Part shown: positions 16,008-26,658 of the stretch, piece by piece | How positions within the stretch are numbered: position 1 is the first letter of the stretch | Layout of the letters: every line of letters starts with the position of its first letter | Assembly: GCF_000376565.1 (NCBI RefSeq) | Contig: NZ_BARG01000007.1 | Span: 117,001-181,000 of the forward strand | Source: Streptomyces hokutonensis | GTDB taxonomy: Bacteria; Actinomycetota; Actinomycetes; Streptomycetales; Streptomycetaceae | DNA length: 64,000 bases | Direction of reading: 5' to 3' | Program-made: the position numbers and the translations under genes | Notes under the pieces: model-generated | The model's input: the letters and a program-made list of their open reading frames with translations, nothing else | Databases searched by the model: none | What the model was told of the DNA's origin: nothing

Positions 16008-16847
16008 CTACGCGGCAACGCCTTCCTGCTCCGCCTCGATCTTCGCGTTCCACTCCCGCTTGGAGGCCTGCCACCCGTCCTCGTTGTGGCCGAGCCGCCA
16101 GTACCCGGAGATCGACAGGTCCTCGCGCGGGATCGCCGACTCGACCCGCAGCAGAGCCCGCAGGTCCTTCACGAAGGCCGCCTCGCCGTGCACGAACGCG
16201 TGCACACGGCCCTCGGGGAACTCCAGGGCCCGCACGGCCTCGACGAGCGCCTCGCCGACGGGACGGTCCCCGCGGTGCAGCCAGACGACCTCGATGTCCG
16301 AGTCGATCTTCTGCTCCTCCTCGGGCCCGGAGATCTCCACGAAGGCGTGGGCCGTAGCGCCCTCGGGCAGCGACTCCAGCGCCCGGGCGATCGCGGGCAG
16401 CGCGCTCTCGTCCCCGGCGAGCAGATGCCAGTCGGCGTCGGTGTCGGGGGCGTAGGCGCCGCCGGGTCCCATGAAGTGGACGGTCTCACCGGGCTGGACG
16501 CGGGTGGCCCACGGGCCGGCGAGGCCCTCGTCGCCGTGGATGACGAAGTCCAGGGTGAGTTCGAGGTGTTCGGCGTCCCAGGCGCGCACGGTGTAGGTGC
16601 GGGTCACCGGCCACTGCTCGCGCGGGAACTCCGCGCGGATGCGCTCCACGTCGAAGGGCTCGGGGTAGGTCGCGCCCCCGGCCGGGAAGAGCAGCTTCAC
16701 GTAATGGTCGGTGCAGGTGTCCGCCGAGAACTCGGCCAGACCCTCGCCACCGAGCACCACGCGCTGCATGTGGGGCGTCAGCCGTTCGGTGCGGACGACC
16801 TGCGCGGAGTGGGGCTTACGCGGCTTCCGTGCCGGACGTTCTGCCAT
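16008..16847 (-). CDS. siderophore-interacting protein, NAD(P)H-dependent FAD ferric-siderophore reductase
   Basis: This roughly 279-aa SIP/ViuB-family flavoprotein has the FAD-binding motif RTYTVRAWD, and GETVHFMGPGGAY and LLAGDESALPAIARAL in the NAD(P)-binding half. The C-terminal SGYWRLGHNEDGW is characteristic. It reduces cytosolic ferric siderophore complexes to release iron. Start ATG 16847 (MAERPARK) is preferred over the upstream ATG because the iron box overlaps the promoter only 23 bp upstream. Iron-dependent repression is expected. Confidence 0.9.
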   Translation of the reverse strand: MAERPARKPRKPHSAQVVRTERLTPHMQRVVLGGEGLAEFSADTCTDHYVKLLFPAGGATYPEPFDVERIRAEFPREQWPVTRTYTVRAWDAEHLELTLDFVIHGDEGLAGPWATRVQPGETVHFMGPGGAYAPDTDADWHLLAGDESALPAIARALESLPEGATAHAFVEISGPEEEQKIDSDIEVVWLHRGDRPVGEALVEAVRALEFPEGRVHAFVHGEAAFVKDLRALLRVESAIPREDLSISGYWRLGHNEDGWQASKREWNAKIEAEQEGVAA

Positions 16848-16869
16848 GACGGCCTCCCGAATTCCCATG

Positions 16870-16885
16870 CTTAGGCTTACCTAAG
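16870..16885. promoter_or_regulatory. DmdR/DtxR-type iron box
   Basis: CTTAGG-CTTA-CCTAAG is a perfect 6+6 dyad matching the TTAGGxxAxxCTAA style of DmdR1 boxes. It lies just upstream of the siderophore-interacting protein gene, as expected for Fe(II)-dependent repression. Confidence 0.75.
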
Positions 16886-16936
16886 TTAGCACTACATCCT
16901 CTGTGAAAGGCAACAAAGACAGGGCAAGAACAATGC

Positions 16937-17869
16937 TTACGCGTCCAGCGTGGTGAGCAGTCGCTGCAATGATCCGCCCAGTCCCCAGCGTTCCGCCAGT
17001 GCGCCCACCAGCTCCGGATCACGCGGGGCGCGCGGCAGGGCGGTGTCGACATCGGGCAGCGGTACGTCGTCCGCGACGCGTACGACCTTGGGCGCGACGG
17101 CGACATACGGCCGCGACTCGTCGAGGCGCTTGCGCTGCGAGGGGGTCAGCTTGGACTTCGGGTCGTCGATCGCCGCCATGATCCCGGGCACGTCACCGAA
17201 CTCGGCGAGGAGCTTGGCCGCCGTCTTCTCGCCGATCCCGGGCACGCCCGGCAGGCCGTCGCTGGGGTCGCCGCGCAGCAGCGCCAGATCCACGTAACCG
17301 CGCCCGTCGACGCCGTACTTCTCGCGCAGGAACGCCTCGTCGGTGAGCTGGAGCGAGCCGACACCCTTGATCGGATACAGGACGCGGATGCCACGGGCGT
17401 CGTCGACGAGCTGGTAGAGGTCGCGGTCGCCGGTGACGATGTCGACCGGGCCCTTGGCGTGCGCGGTGAACGTGCCGATCACGTCGTCCGCCTCGTACGG
17501 CTCGACGCCCACGCGCGCGATGCCGACCGCGTCGAGGACCGCCTCGATGATCGGGACCTGCGGGGAGAGCGTGTCCGGCACCTCCTCTGCGTCCGGGCCG
17601 CTCTCGCGGACCTCGGCGACGCGGTGCGCCTTGTAGGTGGGGATCAGGTCGACCCGCCACTGGGGCCGCCAGTCCGCGTCCATGCACGCGACCAGCTGGT
17701 CGGGCCGGTGGTCCTTGACCAGCCGGTCGATGAACTCGAGCAGCCCGCGCACGGCGTTCACCGGCGTCCCGTCCGGTGCCTTCACGGACTCCGGGACGCC
17801 GAAGTAGGCGCGGAAGTAGAGCGAGGCGGTGTCGAGGAGCATCAGTCGTCCGGTCACGTCACGCATCAT
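16937..17869 (-). CDS. stand-alone 5'-3' exonuclease (PolI N-terminal/FEN fold)
   Basis: This 310-aa protein matches the 5'-nuclease domain of DNA polymerase I. It has the acidic metal ligands in LMLLDTASLYFRA, ACMDADWRPQWR, EADDVIGT and VTGDRDLYQLV. The helix-hairpin-helix GDPSDGLPGVPGIGEKTAAKLL is also present. No polymerase domain follows. Such stand-alone FEN-like enzymes process flaps or RNA primers. The start is ATG 17869 or 17866. Confidence 0.88.
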   Translation of the reverse strand: MMRDVTGRLMLLDTASLYFRAYFGVPESVKAPDGTPVNAVRGLLEFIDRLVKDHRPDQLVACMDADWRPQWRVDLIPTYKAHRVAEVRESGPDAEEVPDTLSPQVPIIEAVLDAVGIARVGVEPYEADDVIGTFTAHAKGPVDIVTGDRDLYQLVDDARGIRVLYPIKGVGSLQLTDEAFLREKYGVDGRGYVDLALLRGDPSDGLPGVPGIGEKTAAKLLAEFGDVPGIMAAIDDPKSKLTPSQRKRLDESRPYVAVAPKVVRVADDVPLPDVDTALPRAPRDPELVGALAERWGLGGSLQRLLTTLDA

Positions 17870-17887
17870 GCCGCACCGCGCGGACTG

Positions 17888-18262
17888 TCAGGTGTCGGCG
17901 CGGGACGAAAGCGAGAGCAGCCAGGTCCACCGCGGTAGCTCCGTGGCCAGAGTGACGGCGGCCAGCACGGACACGAGCACGGCGGCCCACAGCGGCATGA
18001 TCCACCAGGCGGCCACCAGGGCACCGGCGATCTCCAGCAGCACCAGCAGGATCGTCACCCACCCGGGCACCGGCACCACCGCCCGCTGCTTGTCACCCGG
18101 AGTGGCGAACACGGCCGGCAATCCGATCAGCACCACGAGGGACAGCACGGCCAGCACCCAGGAATGACCGGCCAGCGCCCACGGCATGCCCACCCAGGCG
18201 ACGAGTTCCGTACTGAAACGAAAGACCGACGGCAGGCGGTCGTCCGGTCTGTCCACACCCAC
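17888..18262 (-). CDS. small four-helix membrane protein (DUF2568/YrdB-like)
   Basis: This 124-aa protein has four hydrophobic segments. The layout (FRFSTELVAWVGMPWAL, then VLIGLPAVFATPGDK, then two more helices) resembles YrdB/DUF2568 membrane proteins of unknown function. It lies 18 bp upstream of the exonuclease gene on the same strand but shows no functional link. Confidence 0.6.
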   Translation of the reverse strand: MGVDRPDDRLPSVFRFSTELVAWVGMPWALAGHSWVLAVLSLVVLIGLPAVFATPGDKQRAVVPVPGWVTILLVLLEIAGALVAAWWIMPLWAAVLVSVLAAVTLATELPRWTWLLSLSSRADT

Positions 18263-18375
18263 CCCCAGAGACTCGGCCCCGATCCTACGACGCGAGTGAC
18301 CTGAGCCACCTTCGCGTTTGCCGGAGACGGGCCCGGGCAGGCGCCGCCCATTCCGCCCCCTATCGAGAGGTACGC

Positions 18376-19434
18376 GTGTCAGCCAGGCTAGAAGCCGAAC
18401 ATCTGTACAAGGTGTTCGGCAGACGACCCGACCAGGCAGTCGAACGGCTCCGAGCAGGAGCCGGGCGGGAGGAACTGCGCGCCGACGGCACCACCGCGGC
18501 CGTCATCGACGCCTCCTTCTCCGTCGCACCGGGCCAGATCTTCGTCGTCATGGGCCTGTCCGGCTCCGGCAAGTCCACGCTCCTGCGCATGCTCAACGGA
18601 CTCCTCGAGCCCACCGCGGGCCGCGTCCTCTTCGACGGCCAGGACCTCACCGCGCTCACCGACCGCGAGCTGCGCCAGGTCCGCGCCCACAAGATCAGCA
18701 TGGTCTTCCAGCACTTCGCGCTCTTCCCGCACCGCAGCGTCCGCGAGAACGCCGCCTACGGCCTGGAAGTGCAGGGCGTGCCCCGCGCCGAGCGCGAGGC
18801 CCGCGCCGGCGAGGCCCTCGCCCTGTGCGGCCTGGCCGGCTGGGAGGACTCCTGGCCCGACGAGCTCTCCGGCGGAATGCAGCAACGCGTGGGTCTGGCC
18901 CGGGCGTTGGCCACCGACGCCGACCTGCTCCTCATGGACGAGTCCTTCAGCGCGCTCGACCCGCTGATCCGCCGGGACATGCAGGACCAACTCCTGGAAC
19001 TCCAGAAGTCGTTGAAGAAGACCATCGTCTTCATCACCCACGACCTCAACGAGGCCATGCGCCTCGGCGACCGCATCGCCGTCATGCGCGACGGCCGCAT
19101 CGTCCAGACCGGCACCGCCGAGGACATCCTGCTGCGCCCCGCCAACGACTACGTCGCCTCCTTCATCCAGGACGTCGACCGCTCCCGTGTGCTGACCGCG
19201 TCCGCCGTCATGGACACCGGCGTCGACGGCCACGAGGCCGACTGCGACTGCGAGACCGCCACGCCGGACACCCCCTTCACCGACCTGTGCGCGCTCAGCG
19301 CCCGCCTCACCCACCCGGTCGCGGTGCTCGACGCGGCCGACGCCGTCGTAGGAGTCGTACCGCAGGAACGGCTGGTCGCGTTCCTCGGCGGGGAAGCCGC
19401 CACCGGGCCGGAGCAGGTGACCGCCCGTGCCTAG
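18376..19434 (+). CDS. opuAA: glycine betaine/proline ABC transporter ATP-binding protein
   Basis: This 352-aa ProV/OpuAA-type ATPase has Walker A GLSGSGKST, signature ELSGGMQQRV, Walker B LLLMDESFSALDP and switch His FITHDLNEAM. The C-terminal part is a short CBS-like segment, weaker than in full ProV. The start is probably GTG at 18376. The end overlaps the permease/binding-protein gene, so a two-gene osmoprotectant importer is encoded. Confidence 0.9.
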   Translation: MSARLEAEHLYKVFGRRPDQAVERLRAGAGREELRADGTTAAVIDASFSVAPGQIFVVMGLSGSGKSTLLRMLNGLLEPTAGRVLFDGQDLTALTDRELRQVRAHKISMVFQHFALFPHRSVRENAAYGLEVQGVPRAEREARAGEALALCGLAGWEDSWPDELSGGMQQRVGLARALATDADLLLMDESFSALDPLIRRDMQDQLLELQKSLKKTIVFITHDLNEAMRLGDRIAVMRDGRIVQTGTAEDILLRPANDYVASFIQDVDRSRVLTASAVMDTGVDGHEADCDCETATPDTPFTDLCALSARLTHPVAVLDAADAVVGVVPQERLVAFLGGEAATGPEQVTARA

Positions 19435-21247
19435 GCTTCCGCTCGGTGACTGGGTCGACTCCGGTGTCGACTGGCTGGTCGCCCACATGTCCTGGCTCTT
19501 CGACGCGATCAAGACGGTCGTCGAGGGCATGTACGACGGTGTCAACGCGGTGCTCACCGCGCCCGAACCCCTGCTTCTCGCGGGCATCCTGGCGGTGCTC
19601 GCCTGGTGGCTGCGCGGACTGGTCGCGGGTGTCCTGGCCTTCGCCGGGTTCCTGCTGATCGACTCGCTCGACCTGTGGGACCGGTCCATGTCGACGCTGG
19701 CCCTGGTGCTCGTCGCGACCGTCATCGCCCTGGTGATCTCGATCCCGCTGGGCATCTGGGCGGCCCGTTCCAAGACGGTCAGCGCGGTGGTGCGGCCTGC
19801 CCTCGACCTGCTCCAGACGATGCCGTCGATGGTGCTGCTGATCCCTGCGATCCTCTTCTTCGGGCTCGGCACCTCCGCCGGCGTCATCGCCACCCTGATC
19901 TTCGCGCTCGCCCCCGGCGTCCGCATGACCGAGCTGGGCATCCGGCAGGTCGACGCCGAACTCGTCGAAGCGGCCGAGGCGTTCGGCACCTCACCGCGCG
20001 ACACCCTCCTGCGCGTCCAACTGCCCCTTGCACTCCCGACGATCATGGCGGGCGTCAACCAGGTCATCATGCTCGGCCTGTCGATGGTCGTCATCGCCGG
20101 CATGGTCGGCACCGGCGGCCTCGGCGGCGCGGTCAACGAGGCCATCGGCCAGCTCGACATCGGCTTCGGCTTCGAGGCGGGCGTAGGCATCGTCGTCCTC
20201 GCGATCTACCTCGACCGGATGACCGGCGCGCTCGGCACCCAGATCTCCCCGCTCGGCCGCAGGGCCGCCGCCAAGGCCCGTACGGCGGAGAGCGCCAAGC
20301 CCTGGAACTACCGCCCCCGCCCCGCGTTCGCCGTGATCGGCGTGGTCGTCCTCGCCCTGGTGGCCGGCGGCCTGGGCGTCTTCGGTTCCGCCTCCGGCAC
20401 AAAGGCGACGTCCGCGACCGACGTCGGCAAGGGCAAGAACATCACCATCGGCTACATCCCCTGGGACGAAGGCATCGCCTCCACCTTCCTCTGGAAGGAA
20501 CTCCTGGAGGAGCGCGGCTACAAGGTGACGACCACCCAGTACGCCGCCGGCCCCCTCTACACCGGCGTTGCCACCGGCCAGGTCGACTTCCAGACCGACG
20601 CCTGGCTGCCCACCACCCACGCCGAGTACTGGAAGAAGTACGGCAAGCAGCTCGAGGACCTCGGCAGCTGGTACGGCTCCACATCACTGGAGCTGACCGT
20701 GCCGTCGTACGTGAAGGACGTCAACACGCTCGCCGACCTCAAGACCCACGCCTCGGAGTTCGGCGGCAAGATCACCGGCATCGAACCCAGCGCCGGAATG
20801 ATGGGCCTCCTGAAGACCAAGGTCCTCAAGGAGTACGGCCTTCAGGGCTACGACGTCGTCGACGGCTCCACCCCGGCGATGCTGGCCGAGCTGAAGCGCG
20901 CGTACGCCAAGAAGCAGCCGATCGTCGTCACGCTCTGGTCGCCGCACTGGGCGTACAGCGACTACAAGCTGAAGAAGCTCAGCGACCCGAAGGGCGCCTG
21001 GGGCAAGGGCGACGGCGTGCACACGGTGTCCCGCAAGGGCTTCGCCGCCGACAACCCCGATGTCGGCAAGTGGCTGAAGGACTTCCGGATGACCGAGGCG
21101 CAGCTCACCGGGCTCGAGGCGCAGATCCAGAAGTCCGGCAAGGGCCAGGAGCAGTCCGCCGTCCGCACCTGGCTGAAGCAGCACCCGGGCCTCGTCGACC
21201 GGTGGGCACCGGTGAAGCAGAACCAGAAGAGCCAGGCGGCCGGATGA
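19427..21247 (+). CDS. opuABC: fused permease and substrate-binding protein of a betaine/proline ABC importer
   Basis: In this 606-aa fusion, residues 1-280 form a ProW-like permease with the EAA loop region (ELVEAAEAFGTSPRDTLLRVQLPLALP). After one more membrane helix (about 305-325) comes a ProX/OpuAC binding domain (ITIGYIPWDEGIASTFLWKELL, TDAWLPTTHAEYW, PHWAYSDYKLKKL). The aromatic residues typical of a betaine cage are present. The binding domain is tethered outside the membrane, as in OpuABC systems. A strong terminator follows. Confidence 0.9.
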   Translation: MPRLPLGDWVDSGVDWLVAHMSWLFDAIKTVVEGMYDGVNAVLTAPEPLLLAGILAVLAWWLRGLVAGVLAFAGFLLIDSLDLWDRSMSTLALVLVATVIALVISIPLGIWAARSKTVSAVVRPALDLLQTMPSMVLLIPAILFFGLGTSAGVIATLIFALAPGVRMTELGIRQVDAELVEAAEAFGTSPRDTLLRVQLPLALPTIMAGVNQVIMLGLSMVVIAGMVGTGGLGGAVNEAIGQLDIGFGFEAGVGIVVLAIYLDRMTGALGTQISPLGRRAAAKARTAESAKPWNYRPRPAFAVIGVVVLALVAGGLGVFGSASGTKATSATDVGKGKNITIGYIPWDEGIASTFLWKELLEERGYKVTTTQYAAGPLYTGVATGQVDFQTDAWLPTTHAEYWKKYGKQLEDLGSWYGSTSLELTVPSYVKDVNTLADLKTHASEFGGKITGIEPSAGMMGLLKTKVLKEYGLQGYDVVDGSTPAMLAELKRAYAKKQPIVVTLWSPHWAYSDYKLKKLSDPKGAWGKGDGVHTVSRKGFAADNPDVGKWLKDFRMTEAQLTGLEAQIQKSGKGQEQSAVRTWLKQHPGLVDRWAPVKQNQKSQAAG

Positions 21248-21273
21248 CCTGACAGTCCCAGCCGCCGCCCCGG

Positions 21274-21321
21274 AGGTGGGCCCCGCCGCGCGTTCCCCCC
21301 TTCGTGCGGCGGGGCCCACCT
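21274..21321 (+). terminator. intrinsic terminator after the betaine transporter
   Basis: Sixteen-base perfect arms (AGGTGGGCCCCGCCGC, 21274-21289, and its complement, 21306-21321) with a 16-nt loop end in TTTCT. The remainder of the 394-bp gap to 21641 holds no gene that I can support; the next gene has a good AAGGAGGGAG ribosome site. Confidence 0.85.
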
Positions 21322-21641
21322 TTCTCTGTGCCCCTGTCCGGTACGAAAAGGATTCGGCCAACCACATAGCGCTACGAAACCGCGCAATCGGGCCCGTGAT
21401 GTGAGCGGGAACACAGGCGGCTGCGTACGCATTGAAGAGTAGGGACGAACTCTCGCGCTGATCGAGGGGCGGCGGGACCTCGCGCACTGGCCAGAACTGT
21501 GAAGTCCGATCGCACGCTGTGTGACGTGGATGTGACAGGCGCATGAAACGGTTTGCCGAACATGCGTAGGGTGCAGAGAACTCATCAGAGGCAGTTTCAG
21601 AACCGGCTGCGGGCCGACGAGCGAAGGAGGGAGCCGGAGCG

Positions 21642-22205
21642 ATGGGCGACCACAAAGAACAGCCCCTTCGGGTGGGTGCGGCCGTACGGCGGCGGCGCCG
21701 CGCGCTGGACCTGACGCTCGCCGTCGTGGCCGAGCGCAGCGGTCTGTCGGTGCCCTTCCTGAGCCAGGTCGAGAACGACCGGGCCCGCCCCAGCCGGAGT
21801 TCCCTGGAGAAGGTGGCCGACGCCCTGCGCACCACGGCCGTCGAACTCCTCGCCGCCGCCGACCCCGCGTGCAGCGTCGACGTCGTACGGGCCGAGGAGC
21901 CCGAGTCGGCTGCGCCCCGGATGCGTTCGCTGGTACGGGGTCATCACCAGCTGCACGCCTCGGAGTTCACCGGCGACCATGACGCCGGGCGCGAATTCCA
22001 GCACCGCAACGACGAGTTGATGTACGTCGCGGACGGCGCCGTCGAGATCGAGGCGGAGGGGCGCGCGTACCGGCTCGTGCGCGGCGACACGATGTATCTG
22101 ACCGGCGGGGTGCGGCACCGCTGGCGCGCGACCGTGCCGGACACCCGGGTCGTCGTGGTCGCGGTGGCCGAGCACATCGAGGCGGTCCAGGACCGCCCGC
22201 GCTGA
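21642..22205 (+). CDS. XRE-family regulator with C-terminal cupin sensor
   Basis: This 187-aa protein has an N-terminal HTH (residues about 12-65; LAVVAERSGLSVPFLSQVENDRARPS) followed by a cupin_2 barrel (about 110-180; HRNDELMYVADGAVEIEAEG, GDTMYLTGGVRHRW). Start ATG 21642 follows AAGGAGGGAGCC. HTH-cupin proteins sense small ligands and often control amino acid or polyamine metabolism. It overlaps the following gene by one base (TGATG), so both are co-translated. Confidence 0.85.
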   Translation: MGDHKEQPLRVGAAVRRRRRALDLTLAVVAERSGLSVPFLSQVENDRARPSRSSLEKVADALRTTAVELLAAADPACSVDVVRAEEPESAAPRMRSLVRGHHQLHASEFTGDHDAGREFQHRNDELMYVADGAVEIEAEGRAYRLVRGDTMYLTGGVRHRWRATVPDTRVVVVAVAEHIEAVQDRPR

Positions 22206-22835
22206 TGCGCGTCGTCTCGCTCGTCCCCTCCCTCACGGAGGCAATCGCCGTATCGCTGCCGGGAGTTCTGGTCGGCGCGACCGACTGGTGCAGCCATCCG
22301 GCCGACCTGGACGTCACCCGCGTCGGCGGCACCAAGAACCCGAAACTCGACCCGATCCTCGCCCTCGCGCCCGACCTGGTGGTCGCCAACGAGGAGGAGA
22401 ACCGCGAGCCCGACCTGACGGCCCTGCGGGAGGCGGGAGTCGAGGTCCTGGTCACCGAAGTGCGGGACGTCCCGCAGGCGTTCCGCGAACTGGACCGGGT
22501 CCTCGACGCCTGCGGAGCGTCCGTACGACCGCGCTGGCTGGACGAGGCCGAGCGGGCGTGGACCGAACTCCCGCTCCCCGAACGTCGGTTGACCGCCGTC
22601 GTCCCCGTCTGGCGCCGCCCCTGGATGGTGCTCGGCCGGGACACCTTCGCGGGCGATGTGCTGTCCCGCCTGGGAGTCGACCACGCGTACGCGACGCACG
22701 CCGAGCGCTACCCGCGTGTCACTCTGGATGAACTACGGGCCGCAGAACCGGAGTTGGTGGTCCTCCCCGACGAGCCGTACCGCTTCACGGCCGCCGACGG
22801 ACCGGAGGCCTTCCCGGGACTGCCCTGCGCACTCG

Positions 22836-23960
<1,125 letters not shown>

Positions 23961-24014
23961 GTGTCCAGCGTCTCGCCGGCTGAGACGGGCGACCAGGGAG
24001 TATGTGTCTATGGG

Positions 24015-24033
24015 GACATAAACTGGATTTATG
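24015..24033. repeat. attL core, 19-bp direct repeat
   Basis: GACATAAACTGGATTTATG is identical to 53564-53582. It contains the dyad CATAAA-CTGGA-TTTATG. The integrase gene ends 80 bp inside it. Confidence 0.88.
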
Positions 24034-24079
24034 TCATCGGCCCTGGTCCTAGGGTTGTGACCTGGCGTTTCCCAGGCCG

Positions 24080-24098
24080 GTGATACCTCAGTGATACT
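24080..24098. repeat. paired GTGATAC repeats near attL (candidate integrase arm sites)
   Basis: GTGATACC (24080-24087) and GTGATACT (24091-24098) are spaced 11 bp, one helical turn, on the element side of attL. A matching pair lies near attR. This is the pattern expected of arm-type tyrosine-integrase sites. Confidence 0.55.
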
Positions 24099-24112
24099 GA
24101 TCATGCACCCGG

Positions 24113-25378
24113 TCACGCCCCCTGACCAGGCATTTTGCCCCTCGCGAGCCGGAGAGCCGTCCCCTCGACGGTGGGTTCGTCACCGGCTCCGGCGCTGTGC
24201 CGTCGCAGGGCCGCAACCTGGTTGGCAGCCGTCGCCTGAGAGCCCGGAATGACGTGGGCGTACGTGGAGAGCATCGTGGCAACCGTGTGGCCCGTGCGCT
24301 CCGCGACGACCTTGACCGGCACGCCCGCCGTGAGCCAGATGCTGACCATCGTGTGGCGGAGGCCGTGCAGCGAGATGCGCTGGAACGCCTCCTCCCCGAG
24401 AGCCGCGCGGCAGCGAGCCACGGCGCGGTCGAACGCGGTGCTCGCGCTCTTCGGCGTGAGCCGTTGGCCGTTCTCGTCCCCGAAGACGGGGGCGCTCTCC
24501 CGCACGAGACCGAGGTGCAGGCCACCGCGTCTCACGCGCCACGCCCTGAGAACCGCCACGGTCTCGTCGTCAAGGTCGACGGTGCGGGACTTGCGGGTTT
24601 TCGTCGGCCCAATCACGGGCTTGCCACCGGGGCCGGGACGGGCGTTGCGGTAGACGCTGATCACGTCCCCCTTGACGTCCCGCCAGTCGAGCGCGAGAAG
24701 CTCCCCGCGCCGCATGCCGGTCGTGGCGGCGACGTACCACAGCGCCACGTGCTCCTGGTCATGCTCGGCCGCCCAGGTGAGGAAGGAGTCGAGCTGCTCC
24801 GACGACCACGCGAGAACGGTGGAGGCCAGCTCGTCGCGAAGACGGGGCGGCGTCGCCCTGGCGGCGGGGTTCCTCGATATGAGCGGCGGCTCCGCCTCTA
24901 CGGCGGCCTTGAGAGCCATGCTCAGCACCGCGGCGGCAAGTCGCACGGAGCGAACGGCCAGCGGGCCGCCCCTGGCGCTCCCGCGCTCCTCCAGCTTGCG
25001 GTACAGCGCGTTGACGCGGGCCGTCGTGAGCTTGGCGAGCTTCACGTCACCGACGTGCGGCTTGAGCGTGACGCGGATCATCTGCTCGTACGTGTCGCGG
25101 GTGGGGGAGAGGCGAAGGCCGGCCAGCCACGCGTCGAGCCACTCGCCCACGGTGACCTTGCCGGGGTCGGCAAAGAGGCCGTCGTCGCTCTGCTTCATGG
25201 CCGCGCGCATGTCCTTCGCGGCCTCCGGACGGGACGTGAACCCGCGCCGGACGACGGGCTTTCGCTCGTTGCCGACCTGGATGGTCGCCTTCCAGTAGTA
25301 CCGCTTCTCCCCGTTGCGGAGGCGGTACTCGTACACGCCGCCCTCACCGGGGGAGCGGCGAGGCTTGGAAGAGGTCAT
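24113..25378 (-). CDS. int: tyrosine site-specific integrase
   Basis: This 421-aa tyrosine recombinase has an N-terminal arm-binding region (GVYEYRLRNGEKRYYWKA), a SAM-like core-binding domain (about 70-165) and a catalytic domain. The catalytic residues are R223 (TTGMRRGE), H338 and R341 (LHGLRHT), H364 (GH) and nucleophile Y373 (STYAHV). Start ATG 25378 is preceded by AAGGAAGTG; an in-frame GTG at 25384 is less well placed. It lies at the left boundary, transcribed toward attL, as in many actinophage-type integration modules. Confidence 0.95.
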   Translation of the reverse strand: MTSSKPRRSPGEGGVYEYRLRNGEKRYYWKATIQVGNERKPVVRRGFTSRPEAAKDMRAAMKQSDDGLFADPGKVTVGEWLDAWLAGLRLSPTRDTYEQMIRVTLKPHVGDVKLAKLTTARVNALYRKLEERGSARGGPLAVRSVRLAAAVLSMALKAAVEAEPPLISRNPAARATPPRLRDELASTVLAWSSEQLDSFLTWAAEHDQEHVALWYVAATTGMRRGELLALDWRDVKGDVISVYRNARPGPGGKPVIGPTKTRKSRTVDLDDETVAVLRAWRVRRGGLHLGLVRESAPVFGDENGQRLTPKSASTAFDRAVARCRAALGEEAFQRISLHGLRHTMVSIWLTAGVPVKVVAERTGHTVATMLSTYAHVIPGSQATAANQVAALRRHSAGAGDEPTVEGTALRLARGKMPGQGA

Positions 25379-25396
25379 GATCACTTCCTTCAGTGG

Positions 25397-25415
25397 CGGG
25401 GGATCGTGTCCCCCG
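25397..25415. terminator. hairpin in the integrase leader / plus-strand terminator
   Basis: CGGGGGA (25397-25403) and TCCCCCG (25409-25415) flank a 5-nt loop, followed on the plus strand by GTTTTT. On the minus strand the hairpin sits just upstream of the integrase ribosome site, so it could also limit integrase translation. Confidence 0.55.
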
Positions 25416-25568
25416 GTTTTTACCGATCGGGAACAGCTACATTGCGTAGCACCCTTAGCCCTAATTTTATACTGAGAGTCACTGAAATGACATACGGGCG
25501 GTAATCGTTCCTGGTGGGAGCGTGTGCGCGAAATGGCATCCGATTGTCACTCAGGGTAAGATATCGTC

Positions 25569-25823
25569 ATGAACACGCCAATGGATCGCGCCAGGCTCGT
25601 CACGTGGATCGCCACGGGCAAGGCGCGTGAAGCCAGGGAAGGCGCGGGCTGGACCCGCGAACGGGTGGCGGAGACGTGCGGCGTCACGCTGCGCACGGTC
25701 TACCGCTGGGAGAACGAGGCCAGGGTTCCGCGGGGCGCCGCGACGGAGCGCTACTACGCGCTTCTCGACCGGTGGATCAACGGCCCGGGGATGCTCACCG
25801 CCGAGAAGGGCGCGGAGCGGTGA
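25569..25823 (+). CDS. small helix-turn-helix regulator
   Basis: This 84-aa protein is essentially one HTH (GAGWTRERVAETCGVTLRTVYRWENEARVPRG), XRE-like. It is divergent from the integrase across a 190-bp intergenic region rich in GTCACT/AGTGAC-type words, so it is a candidate lysogeny or excision regulator. The stop overlaps the start of the GIY-YIG gene (GTGA). Starts at 25569 or 25581 are possible. Confidence 0.75.
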   Translation: MNTPMDRARLVTWIATGKAREAREGAGWTRERVAETCGVTLRTVYRWENEARVPRGAATERYYALLDRWINGPGMLTAEKGAER

Positions 25824-26488
25824 AAGAGGCGTCTATCGCCTTCGTCTATGCCCTCATTGACGCGAAAGGCACCCCTCGCTACGTGGGGAGCACCGTGGAC
25901 GTTGAGGCGCGGCTCAGGTACCACTGGAGCCACCGTCGGCAGCAGCGTCACGTGGTCAGTTCCTGGCTGAACGAGCTCGATGAGCCGCCGCTGATCGCCG
26001 TTCTCCGGGGCGTCGCGCCCGAGGACCGCTACGCGGCCGAGGCTGACTGGACCCTGTACCTCCGCAGGCTCGGTTACCCCCTGCTGAACAAGCACGTCGG
26101 CGCTAAGCCCAGCGCGGAGACGCGAGCGAAGCTGGCGACCGCGAACCTGGGTCGAAAGATGAGTACGGAGGCCCGCGCCAAGATGAGCACGGCACACAGG
26201 GGACGGCCGAAGTCCGCGGAGCATCGCCGGAAGATCGGGGAGGCCAGCCGAGGTCGCGTCAAGAGCCCGGAGACGCGCGCCAAGATCAGTGCGGCCCTGA
26301 CTGGCAAGCCGCTGAGCGAGGTGCACCGCGCGAAGATCGGTGCCGCCCAGCAAGGGATACCGAAGAGTGAGACGCGCCGCGAGGCGCTGCGCGGCAAGAC
26401 CCACTCCGCGGTGACCAGGGTGAAGATCTCGGCGGCCGTCCGACGCCACCAGGAGCGCAAGCGTGCCGAGCAAGGGTCAGTGATATGA
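25820..26488 (+). CDS. GIY-YIG nuclease with NUMOD3 DNA-binding repeats
   Basis: This 222-aa protein starts at GTG 25820, inside the previous stop. The GIY-YIG core reads FVYALID then TPRYVGST, with the conserved Arg in VEARLRYHW and the metal-binding Glu in YAAEADW. Residues about 90-200 hold six to seven NUMOD3-like motifs (patterns such as SAETRAKLATANLGRKMS and SAEHRRKIGEASRGR). The layout is that of free-standing phage homing endonucleases. A paralogue is encoded at 38,838. It may promote its own spread or cut competing phage DNA (inference). Confidence 0.85.
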   Translation: MKEASIAFVYALIDAKGTPRYVGSTVDVEARLRYHWSHRRQQRHVVSSWLNELDEPPLIAVLRGVAPEDRYAAEADWTLYLRRLGYPLLNKHVGAKPSAETRAKLATANLGRKMSTEARAKMSTAHRGRPKSAEHRRKIGEASRGRVKSPETRAKISAALTGKPLSEVHRAKIGAAQQGIPKSETRREALRGKTHSAVTRVKISAAVRRHQERKRAEQGSVI

Positions 26489-26658
26489 CCGTATCAACTG
26501 ATTTGCACCACCGGTCACTTGGCCGTACAGTCGTGGACGAACCGAGGCCACCCGGCCGAGGAGCGGAACAGGAAGAGGAATCTCCTGGGCCCCTCCATGC
26601 CGTGGTGGCTGTTGTCGTTCCAGGGGTTTCCTCTCCGCATGATCGAGAGGAAACGCTC

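Noticed and set aside
24015..24033. tRNA-gene attachment site
   Set aside because: No cloverleaf can be drawn around either repeat; the target is the LysR/TDT intergenic region.
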